The position numbers and the translations under genes are program-made. Below, piece after piece: positions 52,235 to 62,400 of a DNA stretch of 64,000 nt (its first letter is position 1; every line of letters starts with the position of its first letter). Source of the DNA: Eubacterium sp. (GTDB lineage: Bacteria; Bacillota_A; Clostridia; Lachnospirales; Lachnospiraceae); contig JAMPGN010000001.1 of assembly GCA_023663915.1 (NCBI GenBank), positions 1 through 64,000 on the forward strand, given 5' to 3'. Under the pieces are notes generated by a model. It was not told the origin of the DNA. It searched no databases and saw nothing but the letters and a program-made list of their open reading frames with translations.

Positions 52235-52854
52235 AAGGGGATAAGATCGATGTGGCGGCATTGATTTACGATAGAATTCAGAAAGAGGCAGATCAAGCAG
52301 CGGCATTTCAATACTTTCTGGAAAATGCAGATGAAATTGTTTCCACAGAAGAAAAAGGTATTAAGCGTTTTTTTACCGCAGAAGAAGTACAAGAGCTACA
52401 AAGAAAATGCGCAACTTTGATTGTGGGAATTATGGATAAGCTGTTGCTGGAAAATATTCCGGTACAAGAATTTTATCGACGGCTCTGGGCGGAAGGAATC
52501 TGTAAGAATACGCTGCTGCAGGATGAGAAAGAGAAGATATATGCTTTGTATCGAATATGGCAGGATCGCAGAATCCCATATTATCAGCTGGATCATGGGA
52601 TGGAAATGTCAAATGAAGAATTTAAGGAGTATTGTGAAAAGAATAAGCAGCTGATTAAAAAGGCGTTTTTTATTATCAATTCGTCGATATTTTCCCAGCG
52701 TTCACAGCAGGGCGATCTGCTTATACGTGTGCTCGATGAGTGTAAAACCAATGCGGACAAAGTGATAGTTATGACGCAAATTTTAAGCAGTGTAGAAAGA
52801 AATGTTTTGCTCGGTTTATTTGAGGCAATGGACGGTGAACTGCCGGAAGATTAG
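52153..52854 (+). CDS. Helical protein of unknown function
   Basis: 233 residues, starting at ATG 52153 inside the winged-helix gene (82-base overlap) with AGAGG eight bases upstream. The whole protein is predicted helical with many charged residues and no membrane segment or catalytic motif that I recognise. The long overlap means that the two proteins are made together. With the nitrilase-like protein it forms an AT-rich three-gene unit between GC-rich neighbours. Confidence 0.6.
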   Translation: MDTGIELQGNTGRESFEDWIRDVLGKIKGDKIDVAALIYDRIQKEADQAAAFQYFLENADEIVSTEEKGIKRFFTAEEVQELQRKCATLIVGIMDKLLLENIPVQEFYRRLWAEGICKNTLLQDEKEKIYALYRIWQDRRIPYYQLDHGMEMSNEEFKEYCEKNKQLIKKAFFIINSSIFSQRSQQGDLLIRVLDECKTNADKVIVMTQILSSVERNVLLGLFEAMDGELPED

Positions 52855-52934
52855 AATTTTGGATAGAAACGAATAAGGATCATTAAAATATACATCTCCC
52901 CCAAAATGTATCCCTCTCATTCTTACGCGGGCGG

Positions 52935-52963
52935 TTGTCAAAAAAATGTCAAAGTGTTATAAT
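52935..52963 (+). promoter_or_regulatory. Strong promoter for the MMPL gene
   Basis: TTGTCA (52935-52940), 17 bases, TATAAT (52958-52963): near-perfect sigma-A consensus. AGGGAGG (52979-52985) follows, before the ATG at 52997. Confidence 0.8.
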
Positions 52964-52996
52964 TTTCCTCGAACAGTGTAGGGAGGCGCTTGTACG

Positions 52997-55501
52997 ATGG
53001 ATAAAGAATTAAATACGAAAAAGAACGGTAATCAGGCGATGGTGAGGATATGCGGTTTCATTGTGGACAAGAGAAACCTCTTTTTCCTCATCTTTGGTAT
53101 TCTGATTATTTTTTCTGCCATTTCACGCAACTGGGTCAAGGTGGAGAACTCCATGGCGCATTATCTGCCGGGCACCACGGAGACGAAACAAGGTCTGGAT
53201 CTGATGGCAGAGGAGTTTATTACATACGGCACCTGTAACGTGATGCTGGCGAATGTGTCTTACGAGCAGGCGGAGCGGGTCTGCGAACGTATGGAACAGA
53301 CCCCCGGCGTATTTTCCGTGGACTTCGACGACACGGAGGAACATTACGCGAACGGTTCCGCTTACTATAACGTTACGTTCGACTATGACGAGAACGATGA
53401 CGCCTGTCTGACGGCGTTGGACGAGCTGAAGAGCAAACTGGAAGGCTATGACTATTATCTGACCACGGGGCTGGGCGATACGCAGTCGGAGCTGATCGGG
53501 CAGGAGATGAACACGATCACCGTGCTGGTCGCGATCATCGTCGTGTCGGTGCTGCTGCTGACCACGCAGGCTTACGCGGAGATCCCGGTGCTGCTGATCA
53601 CCTTCCTGTCGGCGGCGATTCTCAATATGGGCACTAATTTCCTGTTAGGTACGATCTCCTTCGTGTCCGATTCCGTCACGATCGTATTGCAGCTTGCCCT
53701 CTCGGTAGACTATGCGGTCATTCTCCTGAACAGATATAAAGAGGAGCACGCCTCCCTGCCAGCCAGAGAAGCGATTATCATTGCGCTCAGTAAGGCGATC
53801 CCGGAGATCGCGGGCAGCTCCCTGACGACCATCGGCGGTCTGATCGCCATGACGTTCATGCAGTACAAGATGGGACCGGATATGGGCGTCGTGCTGATCA
53901 AGGCGATCATCCTAAGCTTATGCGCGGTATTCCTGTTGATGCCGGGCGTTATTATGCTGTTCTCGAATCTGATGGAAAAGACGAAGCACAAGAATTTTAT
54001 TCCGGAGATTCCGATCGTCGGTAAATTTGCATATGTGTCAAGATATATTGTGGCGCCGCTTTTTCTGATTGCGATCATAGTGGCTAACAAGATTTCGGGC
54101 AGCTGCCCCTATGTGTTCGGTTATAGTACGGTGACGCCGCCGCTGCAGAACAGTGTGCAGAAAGCGGAGGAGATGCAGGAGACGAACTTCGGCGCGTCCA
54201 ATATGGTGGCGCTGATCGTACCCGCGGGCAGTTATGAGAATGAGAAGGCGCTGCTGCGGGACTTGGACGCCTGCCCAGAAGTGGATTACACCATGGGACT
54301 TGCGAATATCGAGGCGATGGACGGTTATCACCTGACGGACAAGCTGACGCCCAGACAGTTCTCGGAGCTGATCGACTTAGACTACGAGGTGGCGGAGCTG
54401 ATCTATGCGGCGTACGCCGTCAATGATGAGGACTATGCCAAGGTGGTCAACGGGCTCTCGGATTATCAAGTGCCGTTAATCGAGATGTTCATGTTCGTCT
54501 ACGACGAGGTGGAAGAGGGCTATGTCACGCTGGAAGACGACCTGCAGGAGACCTTGGACGACGCCTACAGGCAGATGAACTTCGCGAAGAACCAGCTGCA
54601 GGGCGAGAATTACAGCCGTATGCTGGTATATCTGACGCTGCCGGAGGAGAGCGACGAGACATTTGCTTTTCTGGACGAGATGCATGAGATCGCCGGCAAA
54701 TATTACAGCGGCACGGTACTGGTCTGCGGCGAGTCGGTCAGCCAGTATGATCTGCAGAAAACTTTTTCCAGAGACAATGTCGTGGTAAATGTGGTATCGA
54801 TCCTAGTGGTGCTGGTGGTACTGCTGTTTACCTTCAAGTCGGCGGGTATGCCGGTGCTCCTGATCGCGGTCATTCAGGGCAGTATCTGGATCAATTTCTC
54901 GGTGCCCGCGCTGCAGCACGATAATCTGTTTTTCATGGGCTACTTGATCGTCAGCTCCATACAGATGGGCGCGAATATCGACTACGCCATCGTCATTGCC
55001 AGCCGTTACACGGAGCTGCGTAAGGAGATGGGCAGGAAGCAGTCCATCATAGATACCATGAACCAGTCCTTCCCGACCATCGTGACTTCGGGTACGATGC
55101 TTGCGATTTCGGGTATTTTGATCGGTAAGATGACGTCGGATGTGGCGATCTTCGGCATCGGTAAATGTCTGGGACGCGGTACGCTGATCTCGATCTTCAT
55201 TACGATGTTCGTGCTGCCGCAGATCCTGCTGGTGGGCGATAAGATCATAGAGAAGACGGCATTCGTCATGAATATGCCGATCCGCACGAAGAACGCCACC
55301 GGTCTGGTGAAGGTGGACGGTCTGGTGCGCGGCAGGATCGAGGGTACGGTAACGGGTACGATGAAGGCTATCGTCAGAGGTAACGTGAGCGCCTATGTGG
55401 AGGCGGGAGACGTGACGGAGCTGACGGAAGAGGAATACAGGGATCTGACCAGAACAGTGGCGGACGAGATCGAGAGCAGGGAGGTGAAGGAAAATGCGTA
55501 A
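52997..55501 (+). CDS. MMPL/RND-superfamily transporter
   Basis: 834 residues. Two halves each begin with one membrane helix (near 28-46 and about 350) and an extracellular domain, then five helices (about 175-325 and 600-755), giving about twelve membrane segments. LALSVDYAVILLNRY and QMGANIDYAIVIASRY are the paired Asp/Tyr-containing central helices that carry the proton relay in MMPL proteins. They export lipids or lipid-linked molecules. Odd: a C-terminal tail (about 765-815) with alternating short strands (GLVRGRIEGTVTGTM), like a small beta-helix. GC-rich compared with the gene before it. It overlaps the next gene by eight bases. Confidence 0.85.
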   Translation: MDKELNTKKNGNQAMVRICGFIVDKRNLFFLIFGILIIFSAISRNWVKVENSMAHYLPGTTETKQGLDLMAEEFITYGTCNVMLANVSYEQAERVCERMEQTPGVFSVDFDDTEEHYANGSAYYNVTFDYDENDDACLTALDELKSKLEGYDYYLTTGLGDTQSELIGQEMNTITVLVAIIVVSVLLLTTQAYAEIPVLLITFLSAAILNMGTNFLLGTISFVSDSVTIVLQLALSVDYAVILLNRYKEEHASLPAREAIIIALSKAIPEIAGSSLTTIGGLIAMTFMQYKMGPDMGVVLIKAIILSLCAVFLLMPGVIMLFSNLMEKTKHKNFIPEIPIVGKFAYVSRYIVAPLFLIAIIVANKISGSCPYVFGYSTVTPPLQNSVQKAEEMQETNFGASNMVALIVPAGSYENEKALLRDLDACPEVDYTMGLANIEAMDGYHLTDKLTPRQFSELIDLDYEVAELIYAAYAVNDEDYAKVVNGLSDYQVPLIEMFMFVYDEVEEGYVTLEDDLQETLDDAYRQMNFAKNQLQGENYSRMLVYLTLPEESDETFAFLDEMHEIAGKYYSGTVLVCGESVSQYDLQKTFSRDNVVVNVVSILVVLVVLLFTFKSAGMPVLLIAVIQGSIWINFSVPALQHDNLFFMGYLIVSSIQMGANIDYAIVIASRYTELRKEMGRKQSIIDTMNQSFPTIVTSGTMLAISGILIGKMTSDVAIFGIGKCLGRGTLISIFITMFVLPQILLVGDKIIEKTAFVMNMPIRTKNATGLVKVDGLVRGRIEGTVTGTMKAIVRGNVSAYVEAGDVTELTEEEYRDLTRTVADEIESREVKENA

Positions 55502-58500
55502 GGAAATCCGTTTATCATCTCTGACTGCTGCATTACGATTCAGTCAGAAACAGATTTGGAATAGCAGAAGCATACATAGAGGACTGGCGCTTATTCTGGC
55601 GGCGCAGCTTGCCCTTGTGCCGGTGGAGAACGCCTTTGCCGTGGAAGCGGCGGAGGGCATAGAGGAGAATGGCGCTACGGCAGACGCGGGCAGCGCCGGA
55701 ACTGGCATAGAGGGTGCGGAGGAGATCACCAGCGTCGAGGATGCGAACGAGACGATGCAGTCCTACGATGACGAAGAGACGGCATGGGAAGAGATCACCA
55801 TAGATTCCGTGGAGGGACTCAAGGCGTTTGCCAGAAAATGCAGACTGGATACATGGTCGCAGAATAAGAAAGTCTATCTGAAAGAGGATCTGAATCTGGC
55901 GGGCAGCGAGTTTATCTCTATTCCCACCTTCGGCGGTTATTTCGACGGACAGGGACACACGATCAGCGGGCTGACGATCCGCGACTGTGTCTCCTATACA
56001 GGGCTGTTCTGCTATACGCAGAAGACGGCGGTCATCACCAATCTGCATGTGCAGGGCGCAGTGAATCCCGACGGAAAGCAGATGGTGGTCGGCGGGATCG
56101 TCGGCGACAACAGCGGTATTATCATAGACTGCACCTACGAGGGAACGGTCGAGGGCAATGACTATGTGGGCGGTATCACGGGCTATAACGAAATCAGCGG
56201 CATACTGATCGACTGTACCAGTAGCGGCAGAGTCACCGGCGCGCACTATACCGGCGGTATCGCAGGGGAGAACGTCGGCAACATCGTAGGCTGTACGAAC
56301 ACGGCGCAGATCAACACCTCCAATGAAGACCGGGCGAAATCGCTGGAGGATATCAATCTGGAAGCGTACACGGCGGCGATCCTCGACAGTGGCAACGACG
56401 AGGCTGGTAAAGAGGCGGCGACCATCAGCAATACCATCGATTCCGGCGGCATTGCCGGGCTGTCGATGGGTATCATACAGCTTAGCACGAACAGCGGGGA
56501 AGTAGGCTACGAGCACGTAGGCTATAACATCGGCGGCATCGTGGGACGGCAGTCGGGGTATCTGTATGCCTGTGAAAATACGGGAAGCGTCTACGGGCGC
56601 AAAGACGTGGGCGGCATCGCCGGACAGACGGAGCCCTATGTCGCGGTGGATCTCTCCGAGGATATCGTCTATCAGCTCATGGATAATATTGATAAAATGC
56701 ATGATCTGACCGGACGGATGCTGGACGACGCCGGATCAGAGTCGGATACGGTGTCCGCGCGGCTGGCGATCGTGCAGGATTTTGTAGATAAAGCGCTGGA
56801 GGATACCACTTTTATCGCCGACCGGACGGTGGGCTGGACAGACGAGATGATCGGCTCCGTCAATGAGGCGGTGAACCGTCTGGACTACATCATGGACGAA
56901 TCCGTGAAAGAAAACGGTATGATCGACCAGACGCACGCGGCGGCGGGCAATGTCAAGGACGCCGCACAGAAGCTGGGCGATCTGGTCGATGCGCTGGACA
57001 TCTATCAGTATATGACGCCGCAGGAGAAGGAGCGCTACGACCATGCCAAAGAGAGCATGGAAAAGGCGACGAAGCAGCACGCACAAGATTATGCCGATGC
57101 GATGGAGGCGTATGAGAATTATTACATCGACCGTGTCCGCTCTACGGAGGACAAGTATAAGCAGGCGGATCACGTCAACGAAGACGATTTAAAACCGCTC
57201 TTTGACGGCGTCGTCAATAGCGGCTGGGCATGGAACAGCAGCAATACGTTTGAAAACTATTTCGGCGTGACCGGCTGGGTGCATCATAATCCCAGCACCG
57301 GAGAGGATAAGGAGTTCCCGCAGACGGAAGGCGATCTGGGCACGCTGGATCATGATCTGCAGAACGACGCTTCGGCACAGATGGCGGTTGATATGGTGAA
57401 GGTAGAAAAAGACGCCACCGACTACGCGGATAAGCAGTACAGCGGCGGCGACATCACCAAAGACTATGACCGGGATATGCGCGAGTATCTGCAGATCATG
57501 TCGGATATCGTGGCGGCGCATCAGGACGAAATGACAGAGGATGCCGCAAACCAGCTCAAAGGCGCCATGGAGGACGTGGAAGACGCTTCCGGCAACATGC
57601 AGTCCGCGGGCAGCGAGGCGAAGCATATTTTCGATACGTTAAACGATATGCCGGACATAGCGCTGCCGCAGCTGGGCGGGGACTACCGTTCCAGAACGAA
57701 CAGCTTAAATGCCAATCTGCAGGGCTTGTCGGAAAATATGGGGCGGCTCAATGATGAGATGTCCTCTACCAGCGATGTGCTGATCGACGATCTGGCGGAT
57801 ATCAACGACCAGTTCAGCACCATCATGCGTCTGTACACCGACGCGATCGACGGCGTGCTGGATATGGAATACGATAATGTTTACGAGGATACCTCGCAGG
57901 AAAATGCAGAGACCAGCACTGACGCGACGATCGCAGACTGCAGGAACAAAGGTCTGGTGCAGGGCGACATCAACGTCTCTGGCATAGCGGGCACCATGGC
58001 GATCGAGTATGATTTTGACTTAGAGGGAGACGTCACCGGCATCGAGGATGCCAAGCTCAATTCCACGCTGCTGACCAAGTGCGTGCAGCGCGGCAATGTC
58101 AATATGGGCAAGATCGTGGCGCAGAAGAACTACGCCGGAGGCGTCGTCGGCCTGCAGGAGATGGGCACGATCCTGCGCTGTGAGAACTACGGCAGGATCG
58201 AGAGCAGCACGGGCGACTATGTGGGCGGTATCGCCGGACAGTCCGTGTCCCACATCACGAGCAGCTATGCGAAATGCACCGTATCGGGTAAGGAGTACGT
58301 GGCGGGGATCGCGGGCTCCGGTTCGAGCATCGAGAAGTGCTGCGCGATCGTGCGGATTCAGGAGGCGGACGCCTTTTCCGGGGCGATTGCGGGAGAGACG
58401 GATACGAGCGGTACCGTGGCGGATAATTATTTCGTGTCGGAGGAGATCGCGGGGATCGACCGCATCAGCTATAGCGGTAAGGCGGAGCCGATCGGCTATC

Positions 58501-59261
58501 AGGATATGTTACAGATCGAAGGGATCCCCAATAAATTCCGCATGATGACGATATCCTTCTATGCGGACGACGAGGAAGTCAAGACAGTGGAATGTCCCTA
58601 CGGCGGCAGCGTATCCTTGGATTTGTATCCGGAGATACCGGCAAAAGAAGGCTTCTATGCGGATTGGGATATCAAGGATCTGGGGAATGTCCTCTATGAT
58701 GAAGATGTGACGGTAGAATATGTGCGCTATCTGACGACGCTCGCATCGGAACAGACGCGCCCGAATACCCAGTCTGTGCTTCTGGCAGACGGCATGTTCC
58801 GGCAGGAAGAGGTACTGGAAGTGACAGGCGGCGCTGCGGAGAGTGGGAGAGCCGGTACGCTGCCAGAGGAAGCGGCGGAGTGCTGGACGGTGCGGATTCC
58901 GGAGGATGATGCGGATGCACAGACGCATACCCTGCGCTATCAGGCGCCGCAGGGGCAGACTGAGGGCGTGCGCATCTATGTGAAAAAGGACGGCGCGTGG
59001 GTAGAGGCAGATACGCAGCTGATGGGAATCTACCATCTGTTCGACGTGGAGCGTACCGCGGACGAGGAGACGGAGATCGCCGTGTGCATTCATGAGAAGA
59101 GCATCGAGGACTACTGGCTCTATCTCGTTGCGGCGGTGATCGTCCTAGGCGTCATCATTGCTCTCCTGATACATAGACGCCGGAAGAAGCGCAAGGCAAA
59201 GAAGCAGGCGGCAGCAGAGCAGGCGAACGCGGAAGCCGCAGATGAAAAAGGAAAAATGTGA
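55494..59261 (+). CDS. Large GLUG-repeat surface protein with C-terminal membrane anchor
   Basis: 1255 residues. An N-terminal signal peptide (about 25-52, ending near AFAVEA) is followed by an acidic linker and GLUG-type repeats at about 185-380 (VVGGIVGDNSGIIIDC, YVGGITGYNEISG, YTGGIAGENVGNIV) and again at about 880-990. Between them lies a long helical region (about 390-780) that could form coiled coils. A membrane helix near 1208-1230 and a Lys/Arg-rich tail end the protein. It sits outside the cell, anchored by this helix. The eight-base overlap with the MMPL gene suggests a joint function, such as guiding exported material. No enzymatic motif was recognised. Confidence 0.75.
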   Translation: MRKEIRLSSLTAALRFSQKQIWNSRSIHRGLALILAAQLALVPVENAFAVEAAEGIEENGATADAGSAGTGIEGAEEITSVEDANETMQSYDDEETAWEEITIDSVEGLKAFARKCRLDTWSQNKKVYLKEDLNLAGSEFISIPTFGGYFDGQGHTISGLTIRDCVSYTGLFCYTQKTAVITNLHVQGAVNPDGKQMVVGGIVGDNSGIIIDCTYEGTVEGNDYVGGITGYNEISGILIDCTSSGRVTGAHYTGGIAGENVGNIVGCTNTAQINTSNEDRAKSLEDINLEAYTAAILDSGNDEAGKEAATISNTIDSGGIAGLSMGIIQLSTNSGEVGYEHVGYNIGGIVGRQSGYLYACENTGSVYGRKDVGGIAGQTEPYVAVDLSEDIVYQLMDNIDKMHDLTGRMLDDAGSESDTVSARLAIVQDFVDKALEDTTFIADRTVGWTDEMIGSVNEAVNRLDYIMDESVKENGMIDQTHAAAGNVKDAAQKLGDLVDALDIYQYMTPQEKERYDHAKESMEKATKQHAQDYADAMEAYENYYIDRVRSTEDKYKQADHVNEDDLKPLFDGVVNSGWAWNSSNTFENYFGVTGWVHHNPSTGEDKEFPQTEGDLGTLDHDLQNDASAQMAVDMVKVEKDATDYADKQYSGGDITKDYDRDMREYLQIMSDIVAAHQDEMTEDAANQLKGAMEDVEDASGNMQSAGSEAKHIFDTLNDMPDIALPQLGGDYRSRTNSLNANLQGLSENMGRLNDEMSSTSDVLIDDLADINDQFSTIMRLYTDAIDGVLDMEYDNVYEDTSQENAETSTDATIADCRNKGLVQGDINVSGIAGTMAIEYDFDLEGDVTGIEDAKLNSTLLTKCVQRGNVNMGKIVAQKNYAGGVVGLQEMGTILRCENYGRIESSTGDYVGGIAGQSVSHITSSYAKCTVSGKEYVAGIAGSGSSIEKCCAIVRIQEADAFSGAIAGETDTSGTVADNYFVSEEIAGIDRISYSGKAEPIGYQDMLQIEGIPNKFRMMTISFYADDEEVKTVECPYGGSVSLDLYPEIPAKEGFYADWDIKDLGNVLYDEDVTVEYVRYLTTLASEQTRPNTQSVLLADGMFRQEEVLEVTGGAAESGRAGTLPEEAAECWTVRIPEDDADAQTHTLRYQAPQGQTEGVRIYVKKDGAWVEADTQLMGIYHLFDVERTADEETEIAVCIHEKSIEDYWLYLVAAVIVLGVIIALLIHRRRKKRKAKKQAAAEQANAEAADEKGKM

Positions 59262-59283
59262 TTATCATATGGAAACGAACTGG

Positions 59284-59309
59284 AAAACCCGCTGTAATGG
59301 CGGGTTTTT
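59284..59309 (+). terminator. Terminator after the GLUG protein
   Basis: aaacccgct and ggcgggttt pair around a short loop and are followed by a T-run at about 59305-59309. This ends the MMPL-GLUG operon. Confidence 0.8.
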
Positions 59310-59371
59310 CTCATGAATAGGAAATTCCGCCAAAGAGCGGAAGAATGCGAAGCAAATTTTCTTATATGCCC

Positions 59372-59401
59372 TTGTCAAATCCGAACGGGGGGGGGTATAA
59401 T
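59372..59401 (+). promoter_or_regulatory. Promoter with a nine-G spacer run
   Basis: TTGTCA (59372-59377) and TATAAT (59396-59401) are separated by 18 bases, of which the last nine (59387-59395) are all G. Loss of one G would give the ideal 17-base spacing. It drives the surface-protein gene at 59457. Confidence 0.75.
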
Positions 59402-59456
59402 GGATAGGTCACCATTATTATCCTATTGTTATTGGCATAAAAGAGGAGGATATGCT

Positions 59457-62400
59457 ATGCAAAAGTATTGGAAGCTATGGCATGGAAAGAGACTGCTCGC
59501 CATGCTCTTAGCGGTAACAATGATAGCAGGTTCCCTGCCGGAGACGACAGCGTTTGCGGCGGAGCTTCCGGCAGATGCAGTAGAAGCATCGGCGGACGGA
59601 CTTGCTACGGACAGCAGTGAGAATCAGACGCCGTCAGATGACGGCGACAAGGAACCCGGCATTCTGGACGATGTCCAGACAGCGACCGGAGAAAATGAGG
59701 AAGGAGAAGACGAGGTCACAGAGGTCTTAGGGACACAGGACGAGACCGACGAGACGGCGGAAGGCTCTGACCAGACGGCGCAGCAGACAGACGAGACACA
59801 GCCGCAGGCGGATCCGGAGCTGAAAGCGTATTCGTTCTCGGTAGACGAGTATCTGCGCAGATACAGTAAGGTGTCGTATTCTGGCGTTAAGCTGGCGGAT
59901 AACTATAGTTATCCATGGTCAAGTTACCAGTACTATGTGACGGTGGACGGGACTGCGCTTGCTTATAGTGGTTTGACTTACGAGGCAAAATGGCAGGTGA
60001 AGAAAGACGGTCAGTTCACGGATATGCCTGCGGGCGAGAGTCCGCTCAATGTCGGCGAGTACCAGCTGCATATCGTGATTCCGGCGGTCGAGGGCGTGAG
60101 CAAGGAGGCTGCCTACGATATTCCTGTGGAGATCACCATAGCGGAAGCCGAGCTGACGGTGAATCTGGAACAAGTTCGGCCGGGCAGCCAGATCAAAGAC
60201 ATTAAGATCGCTTCGGCATATGCGTACACATCGGACTACAACAGGACTTTCTCTTATAATGCGACGGCAGCGGATTCAGAGCTCGCCATCACGCTGAAGG
60301 TCAAGGATCCCTATACGAATGCGGAGCTGCCGGGAGAGACGAAGCTGCTTGCCACGGCGGATTACATCGTGACGGCGGAGCCCGCGCTGACAGAGCGTGT
60401 GACGGATCGGGATAATTATAAGCTGACGGCTGTCACATTCCCGCTGTCTATGACGGGAACGATCAGCTCAGAAGTGTCGGTTACACTGGTCGGTAAGTGG
60501 GCAGAGAATGGTAAGATTACCAAGACGTACAGCAGCAACGCGATCGATGCGCCGATACCTACGACAGATTATATCGTGCAGGTGCAGCAGCGCGGGGTGA
60601 CCGGAGAGGACGGTAAGCCGGTGCAGATCGAAGCGGCGGCGGATCGTTTTATCTATGAATGGTACGATGATAATTATGAGAAGATGGCTGCGGCGCCGGT
60701 AGATGCCGGTACGTATTATTATCATATCACCTATCTGGGCGAGAGCGGCATATACGATAGCAGCAGCGCGGATATCACGGTGGAGATCGAGCCAGAGAAA
60801 CTGACGCTTGTGCCGAAGTGGAAAGAGAACGCGCCCACCTTATATCTGGGCATGACGGAGAGCGACATATTATCGGCGCTCGATTATGACATCAAGAATG
60901 CCGTGGGTACCGTACTGACAGAGAAGGACGGCATCGACAGGGATCATATGTGGGGCACTATGAACTACGCATCAGCGACGATGCCCTACGAGCCGGTGTT
61001 CAAGGTGCAGATCGAGAGAACCGAGGACGACGTGACAGACTACGTCGATAACAATGGCAGCACGTTAGCGGCGCAGGCGAAGTACCGCGTGATCTTCAGC
61101 GGTTACAAGGCGGTATATTATGCGAGCGGTACGCCATACAACAGGATCTCTATCAATACGGGAAATGAGACAGGCAATTATGCGGTAGATGTGAGTGATG
61201 AGGTTCTGAAGCAGAACGTACTGCTGATTACGACAGCGGCAGGCAGCGAGGCGGAGATCGACGTTACCGCGATCTTACAGGACGGCAAGGGCGCGACGCT
61301 GGAGAACCCGATCCGGAGCACCTATTCGGCGAAACAGATCTATGAGAAGCGCGCCGAGTACAAGAAGGCGAAGGTAACGGGCGATGGCAAGACATTGGCG
61401 GAGAACGCAGATAAGAAACTGACCTATACATGGTACAGACAGAATGGAACAAATGCGGACGGTACGCCGAAATGGTCATCGGCTACCTATGTGAACAGTC
61501 CTTCCGATGCCGGTACTTATAAACTGACGGTTTCTTATAAGGATCCGCAGAACCAATACCATGCTGCAGCGAAGGACGTATATTATGTGATCGATAAGCA
61601 GAAGGTAAAGGTTGTGCCCAAGAGCGCGCCGAACGCGCTGACAGAGACGAGTGTGTCTGATTACATCTGGGACAGCGAGTTCGAATATGAGATCGTGACG
61701 GCGGACGGTACGAAGCTGTCTTGGGACGAAGAGGATTATTACATTAACTGGACGGTAATGAAAGAATCGGATACAGAGTATGTGACCGCTTACTATGATA
61801 CATTTACGAAGGACGTCAAGTACCGTCTGGAAGTCAGTGAACTGGAGCTACAGGTTTATAGCTTGTATAACAACTATGTGGACTATGAGGAAACCGTGAC
61901 GGGCGAGGGCGAATCAGCCGTTACGAAGACGACATATCTGCATGAGACACTGCCCATCACGCTGGACGTCATGGGCACGGAAGAGATCCAGATCAAAGTG
62001 GATCCCACGAAGCTTGGCGAGAAGACCAAGGAATACAACGGGGAAGCCGTATCGCTGGCGACAGAGCTTAAGAACGGTCTGGTAAGCGTGGTCAAGAAGA
62101 GCGACGGGACAGCCGTAACGGATATCGAGCTGGCATATAGATGGTACAGCGAGGCAGACTATGAATACGTGTCAGCGCCGGTCAACGGCGGCAGCTATAC
62201 GCTGTATGCGCGTTTTGACGGCGATACCAGTTATAAGAGAGCGGACGAAGTCGAGGTGGCAAGCATCACCATCACGCCGAAGACGCTTACGGTAACGGCT
62301 GTGGCAAGGGAGCCGGTTGCGGCAGGCGCGTACTACTATCAGGTGTATGACGCTTCGCAGTATCAGTTCGGCGGCGTCGTGGAGAAAGATAAGCAGGCGT

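Noticed and set aside
55533..56702. 389-codon open frame on the minus strand
   Set aside because: It lies fully inside the GC-rich GLUG-repeat gene; its product is Arg/Asp/Ala-rich with no recognisable domain and no promoter or ribosome site. High GC content produces such antisense frames.
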